A stretch of 36,097 nucleotides of DNA from Syntrophomonadaceae bacterium (GCA_014360155.1 JACIYB010000006.1:1-36097); one strand, 5' to 3'; numbered from the stretch's first letter, positions 19,078 to 29,618 are shown. Program-made: numbers and translations. The notes: generated by a model not told the origin, from the sequence alone.

Positions 19078-19106
19078 ATTATAGCAACAAGTAAGTCAAG
19101 GTGCAA
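19078..19106 (-). promoter_or_regulatory. Sigma-A-type promoter for hpt-guaA
   Basis: Minus strand TTGCAC-N17-TATAAT, close upstream of RBS GGGAGGG. Confidence 0.7.
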
Positions 19107-19221
19107 TTATTACCTCTGGTCCCGCTGCAAAAATAAAGGACTGACAAAAACAGAAACATACCCCTTTTCTCCATCATTTTAACGGATCGCGAAAACAGTG
19201 CCCTATTAAAACACACACAAA

Positions 19222-19246
19222 ACCAGAGGCTTTTAAAGCCTCTGGT
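19222..19246 (-). terminator. Intrinsic terminator
   Basis: ACCAGAGGCTTTTAAAGCCTCTGGT; minus strand followed by TTTG. Confidence 0.7.
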
Positions 19247-19296
19247 CAAAAACAATTTCCGTCTTGGAACATCTCCTTTTCATTTCCTGCCTGAAA

Positions 19297-19953
19297 CTAA
19301 TTTGCATCAGGCGGCGGTTTGATTTTAATCTCTTTATTAAAGTCAAAAAAACGCACTTCCAAATTCAGCTTAGTGTTGGGATTATTCTTATTAACTGCAT
19401 TTAAAGCAGCCTTCCTTATGAACCCCTTTTTATAATCTATCCATAGCCTGTATTCAAAATCTTCCCATAAAGTTTCCAATAACTGGCTTTCAACAGAAGG
19501 TTGACAAGCAACCACCAAACATTCTGTGCCATCTACTTTTTCAAATTTTAGTTTATCAACGGTATCCACCTGTTTAAACCTGAAATTAGACAGAGGATTA
19601 AGTTCAGATATGAGCAATTCTTCAGAATTAGTCGTATCACTTTCGATTACAAGCCAATTCTTGGAAAAAGAATCGTAGTTGTAGATGGTACGGTCTACAT
19701 AATAGATATCTACAGGTGTGTTGACCATCTCCCCCTTTATATGCGTATTTTCTTTATTCTTTTCTCCTCTTACCTCACTTATCACCTCCTTCCGGTTGTC
19801 AACGGCAAAACTGGATTTTAAGCTGTATCTGTAGCTATCAACTGCAGCCATATTTTTGCTAGCTTTTTCCAGTTCAACCTTCGGGTCAAGCTTTGATTTT
19901 ATATAATAATCATTTATTTTCTCTGCAAATATAAGCAAAACAAGTACCAACAA
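19297..19953 (-). CDS. Hypothetical membrane-anchored protein (LolA-like fold possible)
   Basis: 218 aa, N-terminal hydrophobic segment; no confident family. Confidence 0.5.
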   Translation of the reverse strand: MLVLVLLIFAEKINDYYIKSKLDPKVELEKASKNMAAVDSYRYSLKSSFAVDNRKEVISEVRGEKNKENTHIKGEMVNTPVDIYYVDRTIYNYDSFSKNWLVIESDTTNSEELLISELNPLSNFRFKQVDTVDKLKFEKVDGTECLVVACQPSVESQLLETLWEDFEYRLWIDYKKGFIRKAALNAVNKNNPNTKLNLEVRFFDFNKEIKIKPPPDAN

Positions 19954-20153
19954 GGCAGCTACAACAAGAAAAATCCAGCGGTTCCTGTTAATATCCGCTC
20001 ACTCCCCATTCCCCTTACAACTCGATGACTTCTAAGAACCGTAGTACATTTTATTAACCAGGCCAACAATATATTACAGGCAAAAGAGGAGAATTTTATT
20101 CCAGTGAGCCACAGAGCCAGAATAATGTATACTGCATATTGCATATATTACTC

Positions 20154-20182
20154 TTTACTAAGAATATCTCGTCTGTTATAAT
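20154..20182 (+). promoter_or_regulatory. Sigma-A-type promoter for glnA
   Basis: TTTACT-N17-TATAAT upstream of RBS AAAGGGGG. Confidence 0.6.
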
Positions 20183-20220
20183 TTGCACGATGTATACAAA
20201 ATAAAGGGGGCTATAATAGA

Positions 20221-21654
20221 GTGTTCAAAAATTACGAAGAAGTAATTAATTTTTGTAGAGAAAAAGAAATACAGATGATTGATTTCAAAATGATCGACTT
20301 GCTGGGACGGTGGCGTCATCTCAGTATTACTACCGGACGCTTTACTCCCGACACATTGAAATACGGCATAGGGTTTGACGGCTCAAACTACGGCTTTGCC
20401 CCGGTAGAAAAAAGCGATATGGTTTTTATCCCTGACATATCTACTTCTTTCTACGATCCATTTACTGAAGTCCCTACGCTAAGCATGATAGGCGATGTTT
20501 TTGTTATAGCTCAACCCGAAAACTACCGCTTTGACCAGGACCCTCGAGCTATAGCTTATAAAGCTGAAGATTATATGAAAACTACTGGTATCGCCGATGA
20601 AATGATAATCGGTCCCGAATTTGAGTTTTACATTTTCGACCACGTAAGTTACGAATGCTCTCCACAGAGGACCGGTTTTACAGTAGATGCTGAACAGGCA
20701 ATATGGAACAGCGGTGAAAATGAATACGAGAACCTGGGTTTTAAGATACCCCTCAAAGGTGGATATCATATAACTCCTCCCCAAGACGTGCTCTACGACT
20801 TAAGATCCCGCATGTGCATATTAATGGAAGAAAACAATATCCCCATAAAGTATCATCATCACGAAGTCGGAGGACCGGGACAGGTAGAAATTGAAGTCGA
20901 GTTCGGCAGAATGCGGGAAATGGCTGATAAAACCATGCTGTCCAAATACCTGATCAAAAATCTGGCCTTTGCCGAAGGCAAAACAGTAACCTTTATGCCT
21001 AAACCGCTCTATGGTGAAGCGGGAAATGGCCTGCATGTTCACATGCACCTGTTCAAAAATGGGAAGCCTATATTCTACGACAAAGACGGCTATTCAGGAT
21101 TAAGTAAGGAAGCCCTGTATTTTATTGGCGGCCTGCTAAAACATGCTCCTGCAGTACTGGCTTTCACTAACCCCAGCACTAACTCCTACAAGCGTTTGAT
21201 ACCTGGCTATGAGGCCCCGGTAAGTATCTGTTTTGCTACTGCTAACCGCAGTGCAGTTATAAGAATTCCCGCTTATGCTAAATCTCCAGAGCAAAAGCGT
21301 TTTGAATTCCGCTCCTCAGATGCCACCTGTAACCCTTACCTGGCTTATTCAGCTATATTGATGGCCGGCCTGGATGGGATTACTAAAAAGATAGACCCAA
21401 TGGCGGAAGGTTTTGGCCCCTATGATATTAACCTTTATAATCTGCCCCCAGAAGAACAGGCTAAGATCAAATCACTTCCTAAATCACTGGACGAAGCCTT
21501 GGATGCTTTGGAAAAGGATTACGAATTTCTGCTGGCCGGAGGCGTTTTCCCTAAACGCTTGATCGAAATATGGATCGATAAGAAAAGAGCAGAAGCACGC
21601 AGGGTAAATGACATCCCCCATCCTATGGAATTTGAACTCTATTATGATCTCTAA
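20221..21654 (+). CDS. glnA: Glutamine synthetase type I
   Basis: 477 aa; GFDGSNYGFAPVEKSDM, GPEFEFYIFD, GNGLHVHMHLFKNG, NRSAVIRIPAY, RFEFRSSDATCNPYLA; GTG start. Confidence 0.95.
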   Translation: MFKNYEEVINFCREKEIQMIDFKMIDLLGRWRHLSITTGRFTPDTLKYGIGFDGSNYGFAPVEKSDMVFIPDISTSFYDPFTEVPTLSMIGDVFVIAQPENYRFDQDPRAIAYKAEDYMKTTGIADEMIIGPEFEFYIFDHVSYECSPQRTGFTVDAEQAIWNSGENEYENLGFKIPLKGGYHITPPQDVLYDLRSRMCILMEENNIPIKYHHHEVGGPGQVEIEVEFGRMREMADKTMLSKYLIKNLAFAEGKTVTFMPKPLYGEAGNGLHVHMHLFKNGKPIFYDKDGYSGLSKEALYFIGGLLKHAPAVLAFTNPSTNSYKRLIPGYEAPVSICFATANRSAVIRIPAYAKSPEQKRFEFRSSDATCNPYLAYSAILMAGLDGITKKIDPMAEGFGPYDINLYNLPPEEQAKIKSLPKSLDEALDALEKDYEFLLAGGVFPKRLIEIWIDKKRAEARRVNDIPHPMEFELYYDL

Positions 21655-21714
21655 AAACAATAAAGAACATATTAACCCCCATGCCCTCAGGGCATAACCA
21701 TTGGAAATGTGTAA

Positions 21715-21747
21715 GGGGATGAAGGCTTGAGCCTTCATCCCCAAAAA
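21715..21747 (+). terminator. Intrinsic terminator of glnA
   Basis: GGGGATGAAGGCT TG AGCCTTCATCCCC perfect 13-bp stem followed by AAAAAG... Confidence 0.75.
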
Positions 21748-21824
21748 GTCATTTTTATAAAAAGGATGTTGGAAAAATTCAGCCAACAGCCTTTCTATTA
21801 TGCCAAAAACAGCCAATATGTGCT

Positions 21825-22799
21825 CTATGGTTTCTCGCTGCCGTTTTCCACAAACCTGCCTACATTTCTAAATTTGTTATAACGTTCCTCCAGTATTTCG
21901 TCAATATCTCTGCTTAACAGTTCAGCCAACGCCTTTTTAAGGCTAACCTTTATATTATTTGCTGTTGTCTCAAAATCCTTATGAGCACCGCCTAGAGGTT
22001 CTTCTATTATTTCGTCCACAATTTTTAATTTGTGAAGGTCAAATGCCGTTATTTTCATGGCCTCAGCCATTTCTTCCACTCTCTGCAGGTCTTTCCACAG
22101 GATAGAAGCACAGGCCTCAGCAGACGCAATGGAGAAAACCGCATTGGAGAGCATTAATAAACGGTCAGCGACTGCTAAAGCCAAAGCCCCTCCACTGCCA
22201 CCTTCCCCGGTAACAATGGAAACCACAGGCACCTTTATCTTTGCCAGGGTCATAAGCAGCTGCGAAATACTCCAGGCCTGCCCTCTTTCTTCAGCACCGA
22301 TTCCCGGGTATGCTCCCTGAGTATCTACCAAAGTCACGACTGGCCGGTTAAATTTTTCAGCCTGCAGAAGCAACCGGTAGACTTTTCTGTACCCTTCAGG
22401 ATGAGGCATCCCAAAATTACGAAGCAAGTTATCTTTGGTATCCTTACCCCTCTGGTGGCCCACAATGGTAAGCGGCTGTCCTTCTAAAATCCCTATTCCG
22501 CCGATTATAGCTCTATCATCTCCATAAAGACGGTCACCGTGCAACTCTATCCATTCGTCACAAAAAAACTTGATATAGTCATAACTAGTAGGCCTCTCAG
22601 GGTTTCTGACCAGCAGTATTTTTTCCCAGGGAGACAGGTTTTTATATTTCTCTTCCCGCAAACTTTCCATTCTGGCCTCAAGAGATTTTATTTCACCCGA
22701 TAAGTCAATATTAAAAGTTTTAGACATCTCTCGCAGTTCTTTAACTTTCTCCTGCAATTCCTGATATTTCTTTTCGTAATCAAACTGTCGCTTAACCAT
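21825..22799 (-). CDS. accA: Acetyl-CoA carboxylase carboxyltransferase subunit alpha
   Basis: 324 aa; RPTSYDYIKFFCDEWIELHGDR, VDTQGAYPGIGAEERGQA, VTGEGGSGGALALAVADR. Confidence 0.97.
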   Translation of the reverse strand: MVKRQFDYEKKYQELQEKVKELREMSKTFNIDLSGEIKSLEARMESLREEKYKNLSPWEKILLVRNPERPTSYDYIKFFCDEWIELHGDRLYGDDRAIIGGIGILEGQPLTIVGHQRGKDTKDNLLRNFGMPHPEGYRKVYRLLLQAEKFNRPVVTLVDTQGAYPGIGAEERGQAWSISQLLMTLAKIKVPVVSIVTGEGGSGGALALAVADRLLMLSNAVFSIASAEACASILWKDLQRVEEMAEAMKITAFDLHKLKIVDEIIEEPLGGAHKDFETTANNIKVSLKKALAELLSRDIDEILEERYNKFRNVGRFVENGSEKP

Positions 22800-23655
22800 T
22801 ATTACCTCCTTGATGCAGCCTTAACAAGCTCGCTATAGTGCTGTGTAACTGTGAACGCTGCACCACCAGATCTACCATCCCGTGTTCTAGAAGAAATTCA
22901 GAACGCTGAAAGTTCTCAGGCAGCTTCTGCCCTATAGTCTGGCTAATAACACGAGGCCCGGTAAATCCCACCAAGGCTCCCGGCTCAGCAATGATAATGT
23001 CAGCTAAAGAAGCAAAGCTCGCTAAAACACCGCCGGTAGTCGGATGGGTAAAAATAGAAATATATAAGAGACTGTTCCTGTGAAAACGCGACAATACAGC
23101 ACTTGTTTTAGCCATTTGCATTAAACCGACCATGCCCTCCTGCATACGAGCACCGCCAGAAGCCGTGCACATAATAAGAGGAAATCTGTTTTTTATGGCG
23201 TGTTCAACAGCCCTGCTAACTTTTTCTCCCACTACTGAACCCATACTAGCCATCATAAAACTCGGCTCCATAATTCCCAGGACTACTTTATAGCCAGCAA
23301 TACTGGCATAACCCGTGATAATAGCTTCCCTTAACCCGGACTTCTCTTCCCCTGCAACAAGCTTTTCTTCATAGCCCGGGAAATCTAGAAAATTACAGGA
23401 GTACAGGTCAGAATCCAATTCTGCAAAACTGTTCGGGTCAACCAGCAAATTAAGGCGTTCCCATGCTCCCACAGGAAAATGATACGTGCATTTTGGACAA
23501 ACCCTGTAGTTTTTCACTAACTCCGTTTCCCATATTAAACTGGAACAGGAAGGACAGGCAATTTTCCTTGGGATTTCATCCGGCTTCTTCCCCGCTGCCT
23601 CAGCGCTTTTACTTATTGAAAAATACCTTTTCTTGCCAAAGGTGTTCCTAATCAT
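22792..23655 (-). CDS. accD: Acetyl-CoA carboxylase carboxyltransferase subunit beta
   Basis: Zn-ribbon CPSCSSLIWETELVKNYRVCPKC; TASGGARMQEGMVGLMQMAKTSA. Confidence 0.97.
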   Translation of the reverse strand: MIRNTFGKKRYFSISKSAEAAGKKPDEIPRKIACPSCSSLIWETELVKNYRVCPKCTYHFPVGAWERLNLLVDPNSFAELDSDLYSCNFLDFPGYEEKLVAGEEKSGLREAIITGYASIAGYKVVLGIMEPSFMMASMGSVVGEKVSRAVEHAIKNRFPLIMCTASGGARMQEGMVGLMQMAKTSAVLSRFHRNSLLYISIFTHPTTGGVLASFASLADIIIAEPGALVGFTGPRVISQTIGQKLPENFQRSEFLLEHGMVDLVVQRSQLHSTIASLLRLHQGGNNG

Positions 23656-23668
23656 AAACCTTGCCGCC

Positions 23669-24094
23669 TTAGATTTCAGCTAAAGCAAACAAGAATTCAC
23701 CTCCACAAACTGTTTCATTGTTGACAGTTACACTGCCACTACCCTTTCCCATGTTTCCCCTAATATTTACCAACTCGGTGGTAATCTCCAATGTGTCACC
23801 CGGGAATACCTGATGTCTGAATCGAATACGGTCGACACCTGCCAGATAGGCAATCCTGTTTTTGTATTTGTCATCACACAGCAAAGCACAAGCTCCCACC
23901 TGTGCCATGGCTTCTATCATCAATACCCCGGGCATTACCGGCCGGCCGGGAAAATGTCCTTTAAAATGCGGTTCATTTATAGAGACATTTTTGATCCCCA
24001 CTGCCCTTTTCCCAGGAACCAGCTCTATAATCCGGTCTACAAGCAAAAAAGGATAGCGGTGGGGAAGAATACTCATTATCTCTTCTATATTCAC
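23669..24094 (-). CDS. fabZ: 3-hydroxyacyl-ACP dehydratase
   Basis: [42 protein letters not shown]. Confidence 0.97.
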   Translation of the reverse strand: MNIEEIMSILPHRYPFLLVDRIIELVPGKRAVGIKNVSINEPHFKGHFPGRPVMPGVLMIEAMAQVGACALLCDDKYKNRIAYLAGVDRIRFRHQVFPGDTLEITTELVNIRGNMGKGSGSVTVNNETVCGGEFLFALAEI

Positions 24095-24151
24095 GATTTA
24101 TCACCTTCTTATTACAATTTTACCACTAAAAGGAAGGAGCGTAAAGTTAAA

Positions 24152-24196
24152 GGCATTCTATTTCTTAAGATATAGACCTTAAGAACTATAGATGCC
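24152..24196. other. Imperfect stem-loop in fabF-fabZ intergenic gap
   Basis: GGCATTCTATTTCTTAAG ... CTTAAGAACTATAGATGCC. Confidence 0.55.
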
Positions 24197-24237
24197 CTAA
24201 ATAATTACAAAAATCATTTTACTGTAAAACAATATTT

Positions 24238-25488
24238 TTAATTTTTAGAATCAAGTTTGCTGATTATTAAAACCGCGTTATGCCCTCCGAAGCCGAGAGA
24301 ATCGGAGAGAACAATACGCAGTTCTTCCTGCCTGGGCTTTCCGCAAACATAGTTCAGATCACAGCGAGGATCCGGGGTTTCCAGATTAAGAGTAGGCGGA
24401 ATCGTATTTTGGACCAAGGACAGGGTAGATGCGATTAATTCTATCGCGCCTGCTGCCCCTAACATGTGTCCAGTATTAGGTTTTATGGAACTAATCGGAA
24501 CTTTATACCCATGAGCGCCAAATACCTCTTTAATCACAAGCGTCTCCACCACGTCATTCAGCTCGGTCCCAGTTCCATGAGCATTTATATAATCTACCTT
24601 TTCCGCATCTATACCGGCATCCTCCAGTGCCATTTTGAAGGCCAACACCGCTCCTTCTCCTTCTTCATCCGGCTGGACCATGTGACATGCATCAGCGCTG
24701 GAGCCATAACCAAGCACTTCAGCATAAATGCGGGCCCCTCGTTCTAAAGCATGCTCTAGTTCCTCCAATACCAGGATACCTGCACCTTCACCCATTACAA
24801 AACCGTCCCGGTTGATGTCAAAAGGACGACACGCTTTGGCGGGCTCTTCGTTAGAAGTGGACAGAGCTTTCATACTGCAAAACCCCCCTATAGCTAAAGG
24901 AGTAATTGCAGCTTCTGCACCTCCGGTTATCATAACATCAGCCTTGCCATTTTGAATCAAATGAAATGCTTCTCCAACGGAGTTGGTCCCCGAGGCACAA
25001 GCCGTAACCGTACATCCATTCGGCCCTTTGGCCCCCAGCATAATTGCAATCTGCCCTGAAGCCATATTAGGGATCATCATAGGAATAAAAAAAGGACTTA
25101 TCCCTGCTGCACCCTTTTTCAACATATTGGAGTGCTGTTTTTCTAAGGTCTCTATGCCGCCTATTCCCGAGCCTACCCATACACCCACCCGACAAGCCTT
25201 CGCCGGTTTTACTTCCAAAGCAGCATCTTCTACCGCTATACGAGCAGCAGCACAGGCATACTGAACGAAAAGATCCATGCGCCTCGCATCTTTTCGGGCA
25301 ATGTAATCCTGGACATTAAAATTGCTCACCTGTGCGGCGATTTTAGCAGGAAAAGAAGAGGTATCGAAGCGCTCGATTTCTCTGACGCCGCTATACCCCT
25401 GCACCAGGTTATTCCAGAATTCTTCTTTATTGTGTCCAATAGGAGAAACCATCCCCAGACCAGTTATAACAACTCTGCGTCCAGGCAT
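24238..25488 (-). CDS. fabF: 3-oxoacyl-ACP synthase II
   Basis: RRVVITGLGMVSPIGHNKEEFW, TACASGTNSVGEAF, NAHGTGTELND, SIKPNTGHMLGAAGAIE. Confidence 0.97.
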   Translation of the reverse strand: MPGRRVVITGLGMVSPIGHNKEEFWNNLVQGYSGVREIERFDTSSFPAKIAAQVSNFNVQDYIARKDARRMDLFVQYACAAARIAVEDAALEVKPAKACRVGVWVGSGIGGIETLEKQHSNMLKKGAAGISPFFIPMMIPNMASGQIAIMLGAKGPNGCTVTACASGTNSVGEAFHLIQNGKADVMITGGAEAAITPLAIGGFCSMKALSTSNEEPAKACRPFDINRDGFVMGEGAGILVLEELEHALERGARIYAEVLGYGSSADACHMVQPDEEGEGAVLAFKMALEDAGIDAEKVDYINAHGTGTELNDVVETLVIKEVFGAHGYKVPISSIKPNTGHMLGAAGAIELIASTLSLVQNTIPPTLNLETPDPRCDLNYVCGKPRQEELRIVLSDSLGFGGHNAVLIISKLDSKN

Positions 25489-25501
25489 ACTACCACCTCT
25501 G

Positions 25502-25744
25502 CTATGCTTTCTCTTTAATTTTTGCTTCCACGTATTCTACCGCATCTTTTACCGTCTTCAACCCCTCAGCATCTTCCTCAGGAATCTGAATATCAAACTT
25601 TTCTTCCAGCAGCATGAGCATTTCAACAATATCCAGAGAATCAGCTTCCAGATCATCTTCGAAATTTGATTCAAGCTTTATGTCCTCTTCTGGGATATCC
25701 TTAATCTCAACAATAATCTTTTTTAACTCTTCAAATACCGACAT
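25502..25744 (-). CDS. acpP: Acyl carrier protein
   Basis: [32 protein letters not shown]. Confidence 0.98.
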   Translation of the reverse strand: MSVFEELKKIIVEIKDIPEEDIKLESNFEDDLEADSLDIVEMLMLLEEKFDIQIPEEDAEGLKTVKDAVEYVEAKIKEKA

Positions 25745-25859
25745 GTTTACTCCTCCCTTAAATAATTTATTCTATATAATAAACCCTGAAACAGGGTTAT
25801 AAATAGCCAGTCGAATTTCCAGCCGCCAAAACTGCAACCAAACAAGCTACGCTAATATC

Positions 25860-26639
25860 TTACAAAGAAGATAGACCTCCGTCAACTCTAATAATTTGGG
25901 CAGTTATGTAGGAAGCCTGGGGTGACGCCAGAAAAGCTACTGCACCGGCAATGTCTTCCGGTGTCCCTATTCTGCCTAGGGCAATAGCTGAAAGGAGTTT
26001 CTCCCTTTGCTCAGGGGTAAAATCCTTTGTCATATCGCTTTGTATATACCCCGGAGCTATTACGTTAGCCGTTATCCCCCGCGGTCCATATTCACGGGCA
26101 ATAGAAAAAGTCAGCCCCAGCAACCCCGATTTGGAAGCAGCGTAATGGGCTTGCCCTACATTTCCGTTAATCCCTACTACAGAAGATATGTTAATTATAC
26201 GCCCATAACGTTTTCTCACCATATACCTCAGAGCTGCCCTGCTGCAGTAAAAAGCGGAACTTAAATTAGTATTTATTAATTCATCCCAATCGTCGTCATT
26301 TATGCGCAACATAAGCTGATCCTTGTTTATGCCGGCATTGTTGACCAACACATCAACTCTTCCAAATTCTTCTACGGTTTTTTCCACGAGTTCTGCTGCT
26401 GACTGAGAATTAGAAACATCAGCTCCGATCATTATACCTATGCTGCCTGTATTTTCAATTTCTCTCAATACTTCCTCTGCCTGGCGCCGGTTTTCCTCTA
26501 CTGCCTCTTCAGGAGCGCTTTTGTTACTATAATAATTAACTGCTACCCGATATCCTTCACGGGCAAGCTGGAGGGCAATAGCCCGCCCAATTCCCCGAGA
26601 ACTGCCTGTTACTATGGCGACCTGATCTTTCTTTATCAT
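25860..26639 (-). CDS. fabG: 3-oxoacyl-ACP reductase
   Basis: VTGSSRGIGRAIALQLA, NNAGINKDQLMLR, YAASKSGLLGLT. Confidence 0.95.
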   Translation of the reverse strand: MIKKDQVAIVTGSSRGIGRAIALQLAREGYRVAVNYYSNKSAPEEAVEENRRQAEEVLREIENTGSIGIMIGADVSNSQSAAELVEKTVEEFGRVDVLVNNAGINKDQLMLRINDDDWDELINTNLSSAFYCSRAALRYMVRKRYGRIINISSVVGINGNVGQAHYAASKSGLLGLTFSIAREYGPRGITANVIAPGYIQSDMTKDFTPEQREKLLSAIALGRIGTPEDIAGAVAFLASPQASYITAQIIRVDGGLSSL

Positions 26640-27556
26640 GGTTTCACCTTCTCGATAATTTTTTTCAATGATCTGACATCCTCGATGTTCCCCAGCACAC
26701 GGTTTCGGTCGATCCTCTTGATCAACCCCGTGAGGGTTGACCCCGGCCCTATTTCTATAAAATATTCCACCTTATTCATCATGTACCTGACGCTCTGTTC
26801 CCACAACACCGGAGAAAAGAGCTGTTTCACCAACAGATCTGCAAATTCATCGTATGTATTACAGCGGGCATTGACATTGCTTACAACCTCGATAACCGGT
26901 TCCTGCCACTTAATCTGTTCCAAATAAGAACTCAGCTCCACAGCAGCATCATACATAAGCTGACTGTGAGAAGGGACGCTGACTTCCAGCATCCTCACAC
27001 GGCCTCCGGCCTCTTTTAGTATAGAGCCGGCAGCGATTACTGCCTCTTTTTCTCCCGAAATAACTACCTGCCCTGGGGCATTATAATTGGCAATATCTAC
27101 AATTCCTCCTGTTTGTCTGCATGCATCCTTTACCACCTCATCATCAAGGCCCATCACAGCAGCCATAGCTCCTTTTCCCAGCGGCACTGCCTCCTGCATC
27201 AAACGGGCTCTCACCTGCACCAGCGGCAACGCTTCCCGGAAAGATAAAGCACCTGCGGCCACTAAAGCAGTATACTCCCCCAGACTGAGACCCGCAACAA
27301 CAGTCGGAATTATTCCCTGTTTTTTTACTGCTTCATAAACAGCAAGGCTCGTGGTGAGCAAAGCCGGCTGGGCGTACTCCGTCTTATCCAGCAACCCATC
27401 AGTATCCTCAAAACACAAGGTGCTTATCTTATACCCGGCGATTTCATCTGCTGCAGCAAAAACCTCGGCAGCTTCCTTACAATTTTGGGCCAAGTCCCTG
27501 CCCATCCCTTTATACTGTGCACCCTGACCAGGAAAAACAAAAGCTATTCTCTCCAT
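26636..27556 (-). CDS. fabD: ACP S-malonyltransferase
   Basis: AFVFPGQGAQYKGMGRDL, VVAGLSLGEYTALVAAGALSF. Confidence 0.97.
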   Translation of the reverse strand: MERIAFVFPGQGAQYKGMGRDLAQNCKEAAEVFAAADEIAGYKISTLCFEDTDGLLDKTEYAQPALLTTSLAVYEAVKKQGIIPTVVAGLSLGEYTALVAAGALSFREALPLVQVRARLMQEAVPLGKGAMAAVMGLDDEVVKDACRQTGGIVDIANYNAPGQVVISGEKEAVIAAGSILKEAGGRVRMLEVSVPSHSQLMYDAAVELSSYLEQIKWQEPVIEVVSNVNARCNTYDEFADLLVKQLFSPVLWEQSVRYMMNKVEYFIEIGPGSTLTGLIKRIDRNRVLGNIEDVRSLKKIIEKVKP

Positions 27557-28497
27557 TCTATGTCCCCCAATTCTCTCAGAACCCGGCAGGCATCGCTTAT
27601 TATATCAGCAACAATCTCCGCTGCAGGCTGTATATCCTTGACCAACCCGCTTATCTGGCCTGCAAGGATAGTCCCCTCATCTATCCGTCCCTCTAAAGCA
27701 GCAGCCGGATAACGACCTCTCCCTAATTCCTCTAATTCCTCTTTACTAGCACCCGTTTTTTCAGCCTTTAAATACTGCCGCACAAATTTATTATGAATGG
27801 CACGCACCGGGTGCCCGGTCGTAACGCCGCAAACCACGGTATCCCTGTCCCTGGCCTTTAATATCTTTTGCTGATAGTCAGGGTGGACATCGCATTCTTT
27901 AGCGCAAATAAACCTCGTTCCTACCTGCACCCCGCGAGCTCCCAAGGCTAAACTGGCTATTAACCCTCTGCCATCCGCCACACCGCCAGCAGCTATAACC
28001 GGAATATCTACGGCATCAACAACCATAGGGACCAAACACATAGTAGTCATTTCCCCCACATGCCCACCAGATTCCATACCCTCCGCTATCAAAGCATCAG
28101 CTCCCAGACGGCTTAGGCGCTTTGCGAGAGCAACAGAAGCTACAACAGGTATTACTTTTATACCTGCTTCCTTCAATGATTTCATATAACGCCCCGGATT
28201 ACCGCCGCCGGTAGTAACTACAGGAACTTTCTCCTCTATTACCAAATTTACAATACTTTCAATTTCAGGCGATGTCAGCATCAAATTGACGGCAAACGTA
28301 TTATCAGTAATTTGGCGGACTACATCTATTTCCCTTTTAAGCCAGGCAACATCAGCATTGCCGGCCCCGATCACTCCCAGTGCTCCCGCACTGGAAACCG
28401 CTGCCGCCAGCCTCCCTCCAGCTATCCAGGCCATGGCTCCCTGGATCAGAGGATACTCTATATTCAGCAGATCACACAAGCAGGTCTTTAAGAACAA
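27544..28497 (-). CDS. fabK: FMN-dependent enoyl-ACP reductase II
   Basis: YPLIQGAMAWIAGGRLAAAVSSAGALGVIGAG; ESGGHVGEMTTM; GGVADGRGLIASLALGARGVQVGTRF. Confidence 0.93.
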   Translation of the reverse strand: MFLKTCLCDLLNIEYPLIQGAMAWIAGGRLAAAVSSAGALGVIGAGNADVAWLKREIDVVRQITDNTFAVNLMLTSPEIESIVNLVIEEKVPVVTTGGGNPGRYMKSLKEAGIKVIPVVASVALAKRLSRLGADALIAEGMESGGHVGEMTTMCLVPMVVDAVDIPVIAAGGVADGRGLIASLALGARGVQVGTRFICAKECDVHPDYQQKILKARDRDTVVCGVTTGHPVRAIHNKFVRQYLKAEKTGASKEELEELGRGRYPAAALEGRIDEGTILAGQISGLVKDIQPAAEIVADIISDACRVLRELGDIEWRE

Positions 28498-28498
28498 A

Positions 28499-29485
28499 TC
28501 AATCCCTCCCCCAGCGCAGCAATGCCCCCCCGTAGGTTAAACCCGCTCCAAAAGCCACCATTAAAATAAGGGCACCATCATGCAATCTTCCTTCTTGATT
28601 TGACATGGACAAAGCTATTGGGATACATGCCGCGGATGTGTTTCCAAACACGTCCAAATTAATTAGAGTTTTTTCTGGAGGTATATTCATGCGCTTCATG
28701 GCAGTTTTTATGATACGTATGTTGGCTTGATGGGGAATAAAAAAATCAATATCTTTATAACCCAGCCCTGACATGGCAAATAACTTTTCACTCACTTCTA
28801 CCGTGATTCTCGTAGCAAACTTGAATATCTCGTTTCCGTTCATTTTAACAAAATGCAGCCTTTCCTTAACAGTCTGCGGGTTTGCAGGCAAAGCGGACCC
28901 GCCCGCTGGCATATTCAAATGTTTACCGCCCCTGCCGTCAGCTCCGAGATAGGTGCATATTATACCAGAACCGGTATTCCCTCTTCCCAAGACTACTGCT
29001 CCCGCCCCATCCCCGAAAAGAACGCAGGTATTACGATCAGTATAATCAACTATTCTAGAAAGGGCCTCAGTTCCAATAACCAGTGCATACTTATATTGCT
29101 GGGACAGCAGGAATTTCTCAGCAACCGTTAGGGCATAGACAAAACCTGTACACCCTGCTTCCAGATCAAAAGCAGCTGCATTCCAAGCTTCAAGACGTTC
29201 CTGAATAATACAAGCAGTAGCAGGGAAAAGCATATCTGGAGTCGCAGTAGCTACTATGATCAGATCCAGCTCTTCAGGCTCTACACCAGCCTCATCAAGA
29301 GCCATACGAGCAGCCTCAAACCCTAAATCAGAAGCTGCCTTATCTTCATCTATAATTCTTCGTTCTAAAATTCCACTCCTCTCCACTATCCACTCATGAG
29401 TCGTATCTACCATCTTCTCCAGTTCTTTATTGGTCAATACCCTTGACGGCAAAGCATGCCCTGCTCCCAATACCTGGACATTCAT
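28499..29485 (-). CDS. fabH: 3-oxoacyl-ACP synthase III
   Basis: DLEAGCTGFVYALTVAEKF, FIPHQANIRII, NLDVFGNTSAACIPIAL; start at internal ATG MNVQVLGAG. Confidence 0.96.
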   Translation of the reverse strand: MNVQVLGAGHALPSRVLTNKELEKMVDTTHEWIVERSGILERRIIDEDKAASDLGFEAARMALDEAGVEPEELDLIIVATATPDMLFPATACIIQERLEAWNAAAFDLEAGCTGFVYALTVAEKFLLSQQYKYALVIGTEALSRIVDYTDRNTCVLFGDGAGAVVLGRGNTGSGIICTYLGADGRGGKHLNMPAGGSALPANPQTVKERLHFVKMNGNEIFKFATRITVEVSEKLFAMSGLGYKDIDFFIPHQANIRIIKTAMKRMNIPPEKTLINLDVFGNTSAACIPIALSMSNQEGRLHDGALILMVAFGAGLTYGGALLRWGRD

Positions 29486-29618
29486 ATGAAACACCACCAC
29501 AGATTCCATTTAATTTATTTAAAAAGCAATATATGTAAAATCTATTAATTCTCTACAATTATTATTAATTAAATCAGCTATACCTGCAAATGTCAAGAAA
29601 TATGCAGGATAACACACG

